64,000 nt of DNA from assembly GCF_002807015.1 (NCBI RefSeq), contig NZ_NIPO01000001.1:2177657-2241656 (forward strand). Reading direction: 5' to 3'. The DNA is from Avrilella dinanensis. Its GTDB lineage: Bacteria > Bacteroidota > Bacteroidia > Flavobacteriales > Flavobacteriaceae. How positions within the stretch are numbered: the first letter of the stretch is position 1; the number at the start of each line of letters is the position of its first letter. The notes below the pieces were generated by a model. That model did no database searches. It saw nothing but the letters and a program-made list of their open reading frames with translations, and was not told the DNA's origin. The position numbers were made by a program, and so were the translations under genes. This document shows, in pieces, positions 8,510 to 16,861 of this stretch.

Positions 8510-9421
8510 TTAATTATCTTTAATGTTTATTTCTCTTGTTGGAATTTTGACAGGTAAAAGTCCGGATTTCAATACCACACGCTGGCCTTTATCGCCGGCA
8601 GCAAAGGAAGCAAAACCTGTTCCTAATCCGCTTTTTCCTTGTAAATCTATGATATATATTTCTCTTACCAAAGGATAAGTTCCGTCAGCGATTGTCGATT
8701 GGTTGGCTTTGAAATAACTGTTTTCTTCTGCGTTATAAACCGCAAGCGACCGCACTTCATTCATTAGCTCCGTAATCGTATCGTTAGGTTGTACCAACCA
8801 GTTCAGTCCGACCACACCAATCAGGTTTTTGTGCCGGGTAACCAATTCCAGTACTTTTTCCGCATTATCCCGAAAATAAACCTGTTCAGGGATTTCCTTC
8901 ACATCGGCATCACGCATTAGCTGATTGACCAATGTAGAATTGGCATTCTCAAATACAAACTGATATTTAGAATTTTCCGGATTTTTGATATACCCTAAAA
9001 TATCTTCGTATTTTACCAAAGTATCCTGAAAACTTTTGTTGGCAATAAACACAATAGCATCTTTGGCGAATGCAGTTTGTTTAGGGCTTACTCTGTCTTT
9101 AAAAAAATCTATTTCTTTCTTTGTCAGTTTTCTCGGCATGATTGCCAGCCGGATACTGTCCTGAGCCAGTAAATTTACAATTCTGTTTTCGGAAGAGGCG
9201 ACAGTGTTTAATTTCGCTTTAGGATATTCCGATGTGTAAACCATAGCAATATCTTCAAAAATCGGTACTACTGATTCTTCTACATAGACATTTACCTCTC
9301 CGCTCGAATAGGTTTCTTTAACCTCGTTGGTATCAGTTGTATTTTGATTGGTTTTGTCATTGCAACCGACTAAAAACGTTGCCATCAAAGCCATATTTAC
9401 TGAAAGGTATAGTTTTCGCAT
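8510..9421 (-). CDS. PstS-like substrate-binding lipoprotein
   Basis: 303 residues. SPII signal with lipobox LVGC (Cys20), then a periplasmic-binding fold of the PstS class: VEESVVPIFEDIAMVYTSEYP, IRLAIMPRKLTKKEI, and AKDAIVFIANK near the usual position of the anion-binding loop. True PstS proteins bind phosphate for an ABC importer; no permease or ATPase gene is near, and this protein pairs with an exported TPR protein, so its ligand and partner are uncertain. The homologous arrangement elsewhere in Bacteroidota accompanies TonB energy-transduction genes, suggesting a sensory or coupling role, which is inference. Confidence 0.78.
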   Translation of the reverse strand: MRKLYLSVNMALMATFLVGCNDKTNQNTTDTNEVKETYSSGEVNVYVEESVVPIFEDIAMVYTSEYPKAKLNTVASSENRIVNLLAQDSIRLAIMPRKLTKKEIDFFKDRVSPKQTAFAKDAIVFIANKSFQDTLVKYEDILGYIKNPENSKYQFVFENANSTLVNQLMRDADVKEIPEQVYFRDNAEKVLELVTRHKNLIGVVGLNWLVQPNDTITELMNEVRSLAVYNAEENSYFKANQSTIADGTYPLVREIYIIDLQGKSGLGTGFASFAAGDKGQRVVLKSGLLPVKIPTREINIKDN

Positions 9422-9541
9422 TTGTGCTAAAAATAAAATAGTTTGGCTAAAATTAAAATTTATATTATAAATAACAAAATTATTCGTCTAAAATCTCATT
9501 TTAAATGTTATATCAGAGTTTTTCTTTGCTATTTTTACTGT

Positions 9542-10957
9542 CTATCTGAGTTCCAGCAATACTACATTTTCCACGTGATGTGTCTGCGGAAACATATCCA
9601 CTGGTCGTACACGAACCACCCGGTATTTTTCGTCCATCAATGCCAAATCCCTTGCTTGTGTTGCCGAGTTACAACTCACATAAACCACTCGTTTCGGGGC
9701 GATTTTCAGTATTTGAGCCACCACATCTTTGTGCATTCCGTCACGTGGCGGGTCGGTAATGATTACGTCGGGCTGACCGTGGGTTTGGATAAATTCGTCA
9801 TTGAAGACATTTTTCATATCTCCGACAAAAAAATCACAATTTGTAATTTGGTTGCGTTCAGCATTGATTTTGGCATCGGCAATAGCTTCCGGAACAGCTT
9901 CCACGCCAATTACTTTTCCGGCTTTTTTTGATACGAATTGAGCAATAGTTCCGGTGCCTGTGTATAAATCATAAACGATTTCATTTCCCGTTAGTCCGGC
10001 AAAATCCCGTGTGATTGAATACAACTGATACGCCTGTTCGGAATTGGTCTGGTAAAAAGATTTTGCATTGATGCTGAATTGCAAACCTTCCATTTCTTCT
10101 AAAATATAATCCCTTCCGTGGTAACAAATGACTTCCTGGTCGTAAATCGTATCATTCAGTTTTTCGTTAATCACATATTGCAGAGAAGTAATTTCCGGAA
10201 ATGTCTGCATCAGATAACTCAGTAGTTTTTCACGATTTTCCGCATCTTCATGAAAAAACTGTAACAAAACCATGATTTCGCCGGTCGATGCGGTGCGAAT
10301 CATCAACGTGCGTAACCAGCCGGTATGGTCTTTCGGATTGAAAAACGGCATCTGGTGTTCGTTGGCAAATGCTCTGATGCTATTCCGGATTGCATTTGAC
10401 GGGTCTTGTTGTAACCAGCATTTTTTAATATCCAGAATTTTATCCCACATTCGCGGAATGTGAAAACCTAAAGCATTTTCTCGCTCGATTTCTGCTCCCG
10501 ACTGAATTTCTTCCGGAGTAAGCCATCTCGAAGCACTAAAGGCAAATTCCATTTTGTTACGGTAAAAATAGGTTTTCTCTGAACCTAAAATCGGTTCAAA
10601 ATCTGGCAAATCAATTTTTCCGATTCGCTTTAAATGGTTATATACCTCGTTTTGTTTGTAGAATAATTGCTGTTCATATTGCATATTTTGCCACTTGCAA
10701 CCTCCACAGTAGCCAAAATGTTCACACACCGGTTCGGTTCGGTATTTGGAATACTCCTTAATATTAATAGCACGAGCTTCATAAAAGGCTTTTTTCTTTT
10801 TGGTGGTTTGTACATCAACCACATCGCCCGGAACCACATTGGGGATTAACACAATTTTCCCGTCCGGAGCTTTCGCAACGCATACACCTTTTGCCCCGGC
10901 ATCTATCACTTCCAGGTTTTCAAAAAAAACCGGTTGTCGTCTGTTCTTTCTTGTCAT
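9542..10957 (-). CDS. rlmD: 23S rRNA (uracil-C5)-methyltransferase, RlmD/RumA type
   Basis: 471 residues. N-terminal TRAM domain (about 10-65: LEVIDAGAKGVCVAK, IPNVVPGDVVDV), an iron-sulfur Cys cluster (C78, C84, C87 in CEHFGYCGGCKW) and a C-terminal SAM-dependent methyltransferase domain with VYDLYTGTGTIAQFV and DPPRDG; the catalytic Cys lies in VYVSCNSATQARDL. It methylates a 23S rRNA uridine (U1939 in E. coli) or a paralogous site. A -7 box TATTTTTG ends only 4 nt before the ATG, so the mRNA is probably leaderless. No terminator is evident downstream. Confidence 0.92.
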   Translation of the reverse strand: MTRKNRRQPVFFENLEVIDAGAKGVCVAKAPDGKIVLIPNVVPGDVVDVQTTKKKKAFYEARAINIKEYSKYRTEPVCEHFGYCGGCKWQNMQYEQQLFYKQNEVYNHLKRIGKIDLPDFEPILGSEKTYFYRNKMEFAFSASRWLTPEEIQSGAEIERENALGFHIPRMWDKILDIKKCWLQQDPSNAIRNSIRAFANEHQMPFFNPKDHTGWLRTLMIRTASTGEIMVLLQFFHEDAENREKLLSYLMQTFPEITSLQYVINEKLNDTIYDQEVICYHGRDYILEEMEGLQFSINAKSFYQTNSEQAYQLYSITRDFAGLTGNEIVYDLYTGTGTIAQFVSKKAGKVIGVEAVPEAIADAKINAERNQITNCDFFVGDMKNVFNDEFIQTHGQPDVIITDPPRDGMHKDVVAQILKIAPKRVVYVSCNSATQARDLALMDEKYRVVRVRPVDMFPQTHHVENVVLLELR

Positions 10958-10961
10958 ATTG

Positions 10962-10969
10962 CAAAAATA
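10962..10969 (-). promoter_or_regulatory. -7 box of rlmD, placed for a leaderless mRNA
   Basis: TATTTTTG on the minus strand is followed by CAAT and then the ATG at 10957. With transcription starting a few bases past the box, the mRNA would begin at or within 1-3 nt of the start codon. Confidence 0.5.
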
Positions 10970-11019
10970 AAAATTGTTTGCATGTAAACGACAAGTCTCC
11001 GGAAAAGTTTTTGCCTGTA

Positions 11020-11125
11020 AGAGCCTGTTTAATTTGTATTGTAAAAATGTTTATAGGTTATTTTTGCCTTGTTATGACCAAAAAGAAGCATAAACAAATT
11101 ATTAGATAAATTTTAAACGGGCTCT
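11020..11125. repeat. 106-bp palindromic MITE-like element
   Basis: Ends AGAGCCTGTTTAA (11020-11032) and TTAAACGGGCTCT (11113-11125) are inverted repeats with one mismatch, and weaker complementarity continues inward for about 40 bp per side (both arms contain TGTTTAT). The element has no transposase; it contains a tiny frame ATGACCAAAAAGAAG that stops after 11 codons. A 15-nt exact match to the outer end is found at 13351-13365 in opposite orientation. It lies between the divergent rlmD and rocD. Confidence 0.55.
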
Positions 11126-11241
11126 AAAAATGAACCCTATATTATAAGGTATAAAAAACAAAATATTCGTAACTTGCACCTCGGATGATTTCTCTCCGAT
11201 TTAAGCAGGAATAATTAAATATCAATAATAAAATAAATTTT

Positions 11242-12477
11242 ATGTCAGCACTTACTTCAGCACAAGCTATCGCTTTGGAAGACCAGTACGGAGCACACAA
11301 TTACCACCCGCTACCAGTAGTATTATCCAAAGGCGAAGGTGTATTTGTTTGGGATGCGGAAGGGAAAAAATATTACGATTTTTTGTCCGCTTATTCAGCA
11401 GTTAATCAAGGGCATTGCCACCCGGCAATCGTTAAGGCTTTGACCGAGCAGGCCAATACTTTGGCTTTGACGTCGAGAGCTTTTTACAACGACAAATTAG
11501 GCGTTTATGAGAAGAAAATCACAGAACTTTTTGGTTTTGATAAAGTTCTGCCGATGAATTCCGGAGCCGAAGCTGTGGAAACCGCTTTGAAATTAACCAG
11601 AAAATGGGCCTATGAAGTGAAACAGATTCCGGAAAATCAGGCGTTAATCGTGGTTTGCGAAAATAACTTCCACGGACGAACGACAACCATTATTTCTTTT
11701 TCTAACGACCAAGATGCTAAAAAGAATTACGGGCCTTATACCGAGGGTTTTATCCGCATACCTTATGATGATGTAAATGCTTTGGAAGAAGTGTTGAAAA
11801 ACAATAAAAACATTGCCGGATTTTTGGTAGAGCCTATTCAGGGTGAGGCCGGTGTGTATGTTCCGCAGGAAGGCTATCTGACCAAAGCAAAAGAACTGTG
11901 TGAACAGCACAATGTTTTGTTTATTGCTGATGAAGTACAAACTGGGATTGCCCGAACCGGAAAGCTATTGGCAGTTGACCATGAAAATGTAAAACCGGAC
12001 GTGTTGGTGCTTGGAAAAGCATTGTCGGGCGGAATGTATCCGGTGTCTGCCGTATTGGCGAATGACGAAGTGATGAAAGTTATCAAACCGGGACAACACG
12101 GTTCGACTTTCGGTGGAAATCCGTTGGCTGCTGCTGTAGCAATGGCTGCTTTAGATGTGGTTATTGACGAACAACTGGCAGAAAAAGCGGCACAATCAGG
12201 CGAGCTTTTCCGTAGTGAAATGAACAAGTATATCGCGAATTCCGGGATATGTCAATTGGTTCGTGGTAAAGGGTTGCTCAATGCTATCGTTATCAACGAT
12301 TCGCCGGACAGCGATACTGCGTGGAATATTTGCTTGAAACTACGTGACAATGGTTTGTTGGCAAAACCAACACACGGAAATATTATCCGTTTTGCACCGC
12401 CGTTGGTCATGACCGAAGCTCAGATTCTGGATTGTGTGAGAATCATCACGGAAACTTTAAAAGAATTTGAAAAATAA
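11242..12477 (+). CDS. rocD: Ornithine--oxo-acid aminotransferase
   Basis: 411-residue class-III PLP aminotransferase converting ornithine and 2-oxoglutarate to glutamate-semialdehyde and glutamate. Seen: the N-terminal signature [46 protein letters not shown], the cofactor Asp in [14 protein letters not shown] (D230) and the PLP lysine in [11 protein letters not shown] (K259). [10 protein letters not shown] further supports an ornithine rather than acetylornithine enzyme. The product feeds pruA in this window. Upstream 11170-11177 reads TAACTTGC, a poor match to the -7 consensus. A strong bidirectional terminator follows. Confidence 0.94.
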   Translation: MSALTSAQAIALEDQYGAHNYHPLPVVLSKGEGVFVWDAEGKKYYDFLSAYSAVNQGHCHPAIVKALTEQANTLALTSRAFYNDKLGVYEKKITELFGFDKVLPMNSGAEAVETALKLTRKWAYEVKQIPENQALIVVCENNFHGRTTTIISFSNDQDAKKNYGPYTEGFIRIPYDDVNALEEVLKNNKNIAGFLVEPIQGEAGVYVPQEGYLTKAKELCEQHNVLFIADEVQTGIARTGKLLAVDHENVKPDVLVLGKALSGGMYPVSAVLANDEVMKVIKPGQHGSTFGGNPLAAAVAMAALDVVIDEQLAEKAAQSGELFRSEMNKYIANSGICQLVRGKGLLNAIVINDSPDSDTAWNICLKLRDNGLLAKPTHGNIIRFAPPLVMTEAQILDCVRIITETLKEFEK

Positions 12478-12495
12478 TATGATAAAAAATCATAG

Positions 12496-12525
12496 AAAAA
12501 GGCTATCAATCTGATAGCCTTTTTA
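12496..12525. terminator. Bidirectional terminator between rocD and the convergent coiled-coil gene
   Basis: AAAAAGGCTATCA and TGATAGCCTTTTT pair perfectly around a 3-nt loop, with A and T runs on the two sides. Confidence 0.88.
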
Positions 12526-12543
12526 TGTTTACACAAATTAATT

Positions 12544-13176
12544 TTAATTTGCTTTTCTTTCTGCTTGTTGCATTTTTAGCTCAAGTTCTTTGAGTTTAAG
12601 CTCTTTGTCTTTGATTTTCAATTCAGCTTTCTGAATATCTATTGGTGACATTTTTCCTTTGAGTTGTTTTTTCTCTAATTTGTTTTTCGCTTTTTCTATA
12701 TCAATTTTTGCTTTAGAATGCTTTTTAGAGATTTTTTCATATTGTTTTAGTGCTTTCTCACGTGCTTTTTCTGCTTTTTCCGCTTTTTTGATAGCTTTTT
12801 CCGCTGCTTTGGCTTGTTTTTGCTCTAACTTTTGTTTTCGCTTAGCCATATTTTGCTCATTTTTAATAGCTTTGGCTTCTGCCTTTGCTTTTTTCTGAGC
12901 GGCTTTTGCTGCTTTTGCCTCTGCATCAGCTTGCTTTTTCTTGGCTTTTTCGGCTTCTTTTCGGGCTTTTTCTTCAGCCTTTTGTTTGGCTTCTTCAGCT
13001 TTTTGCTGAGCTTCTTCGGCTTTCAAGGCTTCTTCTTCCGTAATGGATTTTAATTCAGAGGTTATAGGAGTAACCTTTTCCTCAATTTTTTGTTCTGCCT
13101 CTAATACCGGTGTGGTAGTTTCTTTTTCCTGTGCCATAGCCTTGTTGCTGATTGCAGACATAGCGAACACAGCCAA
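12544..13176 (-). CDS. Exported Ala/Lys/Glu-rich coiled-coil protein with an uncertain, possibly frameshifted start
   Basis: The frame gives 210 residues. An incomplete signal peptide (LAVFAMSAISNKAMAQ) precedes a long charged coiled coil of KAEEAKQKAEEKA-type repeats over residues 45-205, so the mature protein is almost pure helix rich in Ala, Lys, Glu and Gln. In this frame only TTG (13176) can start it, because TGA lies four codons upstream. An ATG at 13189 is off by one base: removing one A from the AATT at 13180-13183 would give M-I-I-A-L-A-V-F, restoring a hydrophobic N-terminus. A sigma54-like site at 13221-13238 would start transcription shortly before 13189. Function unknown; a periplasmic structural role is a guess. 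Confidence 0.6.
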   Translation of the reverse strand: MAVFAMSAISNKAMAQEKETTTPVLEAEQKIEEKVTPITSELKSITEEEALKAEEAQQKAEEAKQKAEEKARKEAEKAKKKQADAEAKAAKAAQKKAKAEAKAIKNEQNMAKRKQKLEQKQAKAAEKAIKKAEKAEKAREKALKQYEKISKKHSKAKIDIEKAKNKLEKKQLKGKMSPIDIQKAELKIKDKELKLKELELKMQQAERKAN

Positions 13177-13220
13177 TGCAATTGATCATAGTGAATTAAA
13201 TTTTTAAATCGCTTGCAAAA

Positions 13221-13238
13221 TCACAATTACTGTGCCAA
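13221..13238 (-). promoter_or_regulatory. Candidate sigma54 (-24/-12) promoter of the coiled-coil gene
   Basis: On the minus strand TTGGCACAGTAATTGTGA: the -24 element TTGGCAC and the -12 element TTGT, with GG and the -12 G at the canonical ten-base spacing (GT instead of GC). The same motif precedes the lipoprotein gene at 25810. Confidence 0.5.
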
Positions 13239-13348
13239 AAATAATTATGTTTGTTTTAAAGGAGTTATCGCTACAACCAAAGTTGAAATTTTACGACTAA
13301 AATGTTAACCTATTCAATTGTTTTTTTAATCTTTAGTACTCAGCTCAA

Positions 13349-13374
13349 GTTTAAACAGGCTCTTAACTTTAAAC
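13349..13374. repeat. Short inverted repeat with an end matching the 11020-11125 element
   Basis: GTTTAAA (13349-13355) and TTTAAAC (13368-13374) are inverted around AGGCTCTTAA. Bases 13351-13365 repeat, in reverse orientation, 15 nt of the left end of the 11020-11125 palindrome, and 13365-13374 is the AACTTTAAAC core of the other intergenic repeats. No partner arm is visible, so this may be a remnant. The rest of 13239-13473 holds nothing else I can support apart from the porQ leader. Confidence 0.4.
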
Positions 13375-13473
13375 AATTATTATGATAAATAAAAAATCTG
13401 TTTAACAAAGTAACAAATCTCTTTCTCAACAATATAAAAATTAATATCTTCGTTTCTACAAATAAAAACTTTC

Positions 13474-14484
13474 ATGTTTCGAGTATTTCTATACGCATTT
13501 TTTATACTGGCGGCCTTGCCTGCCGAAGCACAAATTGGTGGAGACAAGGCATACAGCTTTCTTAATCTGACCGGTTCGCCGCGTCAGGCAGCATTGGGCG
13601 GTAACAATATTACCAATTACGACGGCGATATCAATCAGGCGTTGCTCAATCCGGCGGCGATTAATGCAGAAATGAATAATCACTTGTCTTTGAATTTCGG
13701 AAATTACTACGGCAGCGTTTTTTATGGCTCTGCGGCTTATGCCAAAACATTGAAATCAGACCGGACTTTTCATATCGGCGTTACTTATTTGAGCTATGGC
13801 TCTATCGACGGATATGATGAAAACGGACTAAAAACCGGAACTTTTTCAGGAAATGATATGGCGATATCTGTCGGATATGCACTTCCGATAGCAGAAAACT
13901 TTCACGTAGGTGCTCATGCAAAATTCATCTCGTCGGTGCTGGAAAACTATAATTCCGTCGGAGCGGCAGTTGATTTAGGAGCGATGTATGCTGACTCGGA
14001 AACCGGTTGGAATGCGGCTTTAACGTTGAGAAATATCGGTACACAAATCACGACCTACAGCGATTTGCGAGAAGATATACCTTTTGAAGTGACTTTGGGA
14101 GTTTCCAAAAAATTAGAAAATGTGCCTATTCGCTGGCATTTAACATTAGACCAATTACAATCCTGGAAGGTTTCATTTTCCAATCCCAATCGGGCAAATA
14201 CAGATTTGGACGGAACGGTTACGGAAGAAAAAACCGGTTTTTTTGATGATTTTATTCGCCACGTGATTATTGGTGCAGAATTTTTCCCGGAAAAGAAATT
14301 CAATTTAAGATTGGCATATAACTTCCGCAGAGGAGAAGAAATGCGGATTTTGGAAAAACGCCATTTCTCTGGATTGTCCGTAGGTGTGGGATTGAAATTT
14401 AACCGTTTTGCGGTAAATTATTCCTATTCCAGATACACCATTGCGTCCAACACAAGTTTGTTCGGACTGATTGTTAAATTATAA
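13474..14484 (+). CDS. porQ: Type IX secretion system protein PorQ
   Basis: 336-residue outer-membrane beta-barrel of the PorV/FadL-like class. Signal peptide FLYAFFILAALPAEAQ, then the family opening IGGDKAYSFLNLTGSPRQAA with LGGNNITNYDGDINQALLNP, alternating barrel strands, and a terminal strand SLFGLIVKL. In T9SS, PorQ belongs to the cell-surface attachment complex with PorU, PorV and PorZ that cleaves sorting domains and anchors cargo. Gene order porQ-cmk is characteristic of flavobacteria; cmk begins 10 bp after the stop. Confidence 0.9.
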   Translation: MFRVFLYAFFILAALPAEAQIGGDKAYSFLNLTGSPRQAALGGNNITNYDGDINQALLNPAAINAEMNNHLSLNFGNYYGSVFYGSAAYAKTLKSDRTFHIGVTYLSYGSIDGYDENGLKTGTFSGNDMAISVGYALPIAENFHVGAHAKFISSVLENYNSVGAAVDLGAMYADSETGWNAALTLRNIGTQITTYSDLREDIPFEVTLGVSKKLENVPIRWHLTLDQLQSWKVSFSNPNRANTDLDGTVTEEKTGFFDDFIRHVIIGAEFFPEKKFNLRLAYNFRRGEEMRILEKRHFSGLSVGVGLKFNRFAVNYSYSRYTIASNTSLFGLIVKL

Positions 14485-14494
14485 TTGAAAACGA

Positions 14495-15184
14495 TTGAAA
14501 AAAATTACTATAGCCATTGACGGATATTCATCTACGGGAAAAAGTACGTTGGCGAAACATTTGGCTAAAGCCTTGAATTATGTTTATGTGGACACCGGTG
14601 CGATGTATCGTGCCGTTACTTTATTCGCCATACAACAGAAAATCATTACCGAAAACTCTTTTGCCATCCAGAAACTAATTGATAAACTACCTGATATTTC
14701 GCTGACTTTTCACTTTAATCCTGATTTGGGTTTTGCTGAAATGTACCTCAATAATATTAATGTAGAAAGGGAAATCCGTTCGATGGAAGTGTCAAAATTT
14801 GTGAGCAAAATCGCGGCGGTTTCGGAAGTTCGTTCTAAACTGGTTCAGCAACAACAGCTTTATGGAACCGAAAAAGGTGTGGTTATGGACGGACGCGACA
14901 TTGGAACGGTTGTTTTTCCTGATGCCGAGTTGAAAATTTTTATGACTGCCTCAACAGAAATCCGTGCCAAACGTCGTTTTTTAGAATTGCAGGAAAAAGG
15001 GCAGGAGGTAACCTATGATGAGGTTTTGAAAAATGTGCAGGAACGCGATGAGATTGATACCACCCGCAAAGATTCGCCTTTGGTCAAAGCCGATGATGCT
15101 ATCGTAATCGACAATTCGGAATTGACCAAAGAACAACAATTTGAACAGATTTTGAATCTTGCACAACAATGCATGAATAACTAA
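14495..15184 (+). CDS. cmk: Cytidylate kinase, TTG start
   Basis: 229-residue kinase that phosphorylates CMP and dCMP with ATP. Seen: P-loop GYSSTGKST (residues 10-18), YVDTGAMYRAVT for CMP binding, VVMDGRDIGTVVFPDA and the lid RRFLELQEKG. The protein must start at TTG (14495), 10 bp after the porQ stop, because this codon directly precedes KKITIAIDGYSS and no ATG is available before the P-loop. It is part of the porQ-cmk-nucleoside transporter run; pairing cmk with a nucleoside importer makes sense for pyrimidine salvage. Confidence 0.94.
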   Translation: MKKITIAIDGYSSTGKSTLAKHLAKALNYVYVDTGAMYRAVTLFAIQQKIITENSFAIQKLIDKLPDISLTFHFNPDLGFAEMYLNNINVEREIRSMEVSKFVSKIAAVSEVRSKLVQQQQLYGTEKGVVMDGRDIGTVVFPDAELKIFMTASTEIRAKRRFLELQEKGQEVTYDEVLKNVQERDEIDTTRKDSPLVKADDAIVIDNSELTKEQQFEQILNLAQQCMNN

Positions 15185-15197
15185 CATTTTCCTGAAA

Positions 15198-16454
15198 ATG
15201 AACCTAAAATCGAAATTAACCGTAATGAGTTTCCTGCAATTCTTTGTTTGGGGAGCTTGGCTGATTACTATTGCAAATTTCTGGTTTGGAACCAAAGGCT
15301 GGGACGGAACACAATTCGGGCTGGTTTTTGCCACGATGGGGTTTGCATCTATTTTTATGCCTACGCTTACGGGAATCGTAGCAGACAGATGGGTTAATGC
15401 TGAAAAACTATACGGTACTCTTCATATTTTGTACGGTCTGACTTTGTTTTATCTTACCACCATTGACAATCCTACGACCTTTATATATGTCATGTTTGCG
15501 GCGATGTGTTTTTATATGCCGACGATTTCTTTATCAAATTCAGTTTCATATTCGGTTCTGAAAAGTAATAATTTTGATGTAGTTAAGGTTTTTCCGCCTA
15601 TTCGTGTCTGGGGAACGGTCGGGTTTATTGTAGCGATGTGGGCAGTTAACCTTACAGGAAACAAAGCTTCTGAAAATCAGTTTTATATAGCCGGAATCAT
15701 GGCTGTTATACTTGGTGTTTATGCTTTTACACTTCCTAAAGTCCGCCCTCAAAATCTAACCAAAGAAAACGCATCGATTTCTGAAACATTAGGACTTGGA
15801 GCTTTCAAGCTTTTTGCTAATTACAAAATGGCTTTGTTCTTTATTTTTTCCATGTTTTTGGGAGGAGCTTTGCAACTGACCAATGCCTACGGAGATGTTT
15901 TTCTCGATGAATTTAAGCATTTTCCTGAATATGCCGACTCTTTTGTAGTGAAATATTCAACCATAATTATGTCGATTTCACAAATATCCGAAACCCTGTT
16001 TATTTTGGCTATTCCATTTTTTCTGAAAAAATTCGGAATCAAAAAAGTAATGCTTTTCAGTATGATTGCTTGGGTTCTGCGTTTTGGATTTTTTGCATAT
16101 GGAAGTCCCGATGGTTTCGGACTTTCGCTAATTATTTTGTCTTGTGTAGTTTACGGAATGGCATTCGATTTTTTCAATATTTCGGGGTCATTGTTTGTGG
16201 AAACCAATACAACCGCCAAAATCCGTTCTTCTGCACAAGGACTGTTTATGATGATGACCAACGGTTTTGGAGCTGTTCTCGGAAGTGTGGTTTCAGGTTG
16301 GGCGATTGAGAAATATTTTACGCACGATGGGGTAAGAGATTGGTACAGCATCTGGATTTCATTTGCGATTTATGCCCTTATTATTGCAGTTTTATTTGCA
16401 GTTTTGTTCAAACATAAACACAATCCGGACGAAGTAGAAACGATTAATCATTAA
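15198..16454 (+). CDS. MFS nucleoside:H+ symporter (NupG/XapB type)
   Basis: 418 residues with 12 predicted membrane helices. The opening LTVMSFLQFFVWGAWLITI, the loop GIVADRWVNAEKL (MFS signature A-like) and FPPIRVWGTVGFIVAMW are characteristic of the nucleoside-H+ symporter family. It would import nucleosides across the inner membrane by proton symport. It starts 13 bp after cytidylate kinase, which could phosphorylate the CMP derived from imported cytidine; that link is inference. Substrate range cannot be read from the sequence. Confidence 0.85.
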   Translation: MNLKSKLTVMSFLQFFVWGAWLITIANFWFGTKGWDGTQFGLVFATMGFASIFMPTLTGIVADRWVNAEKLYGTLHILYGLTLFYLTTIDNPTTFIYVMFAAMCFYMPTISLSNSVSYSVLKSNNFDVVKVFPPIRVWGTVGFIVAMWAVNLTGNKASENQFYIAGIMAVILGVYAFTLPKVRPQNLTKENASISETLGLGAFKLFANYKMALFFIFSMFLGGALQLTNAYGDVFLDEFKHFPEYADSFVVKYSTIIMSISQISETLFILAIPFFLKKFGIKKVMLFSMIAWVLRFGFFAYGSPDGFGLSLIILSCVVYGMAFDFFNISGSLFVETNTTAKIRSSAQGLFMMMTNGFGAVLGSVVSGWAIEKYFTHDGVRDWYSIWISFAIYALIIAVLFAVLFKHKHNPDEVETINH

Positions 16455-16465
16455 TATTGTTTAAA

Positions 16466-16861
16466 ATGAGATTTCATACCAGAAAATGGGTCAAACCCGA
16501 AGATTTAAACCCGAATAAATCCCTTTTCGGAGGAAAATTGCTCGCTTGGATTGATGAAGAAGCAGCTTTGTATAGTATTATTCAGTTGGAAAACCCTCAC
16601 GTAGTGACTAAATATATGTCTGAAATTAACTTTATGAGTTCTGCCCAACAAGGTGATATTGTTGAAATTGGCATTGAAGCTATCAAATTCGGAAATACTT
16701 CGCTCGAACTGAAGGCCGAAGCAAGGAATAAAATGACCCGAAATACGATTATTACTGTGGACAAAATTATCATGGTAAATCTGGGAGAGGACGGAAAACC
16801 AGCACCTCACGGAAAAACGCAGATAGAATTTGTTAAAGACCGGCTGACATCAGAAAAATGA
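16466..16861 (+). CDS. Acyl-CoA thioesterase, hotdog fold (YciA-like)
   Basis: About 131 residues from the ATG at 16466 (an in-frame TTG at 16457 is less likely). A single hotdog domain: NPNKSLFGGKLLAWIDEEAA, with the catalytic Asp of LAWIDEEAA, and KYMSEINFMSSAQQGDIVEI. The family hydrolyses acyl-CoA thioesters in the cytosol. Its TGA overlaps the next ATG by 4 bp (ATGA), coupling it to the ATP-cone nuclease gene. Preferred acyl chain is unknown. Confidence 0.85.
   Translation: MRFHTRKWVKPEDLNPNKSLFGGKLLAWIDEEAALYSIIQLENPHVVTKYMSEINFMSSAQQGDIVEIGIEAIKFGNTSLELKAEARNKMTRNTIITVDKIIMVNLGEDGKPAPHGKTQIEFVKDRLTSEK

Noticed and set aside
8510-9421. A complete phosphate ABC importer with the PstS-like protein
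   Set aside because: No PstC, PstA, PstB or PhoU gene is present, and the partner gene encodes an exported TPR protein.
9443-9931. 162-codon plus-strand frame covering the 3' end of rlmD and the gap next to it
   Set aside because: Antisense to conserved methyltransferase motifs, odd Cys/His-rich composition and no recognisable domain.
10891-11109. 72-codon plus-strand frame ending MTKKKHKQIIR
   Set aside because: Begins inside rlmD antisense and ends within the 106-bp palindrome; no coding signal.
12659-13053. Hydrophobic plus-strand frames opposite the coiled-coil gene
   Set aside because: The reverse complement of Lys/Ala/Glu codons gives Phe/Ser/Leu-rich text; an artefact of the repeat composition.
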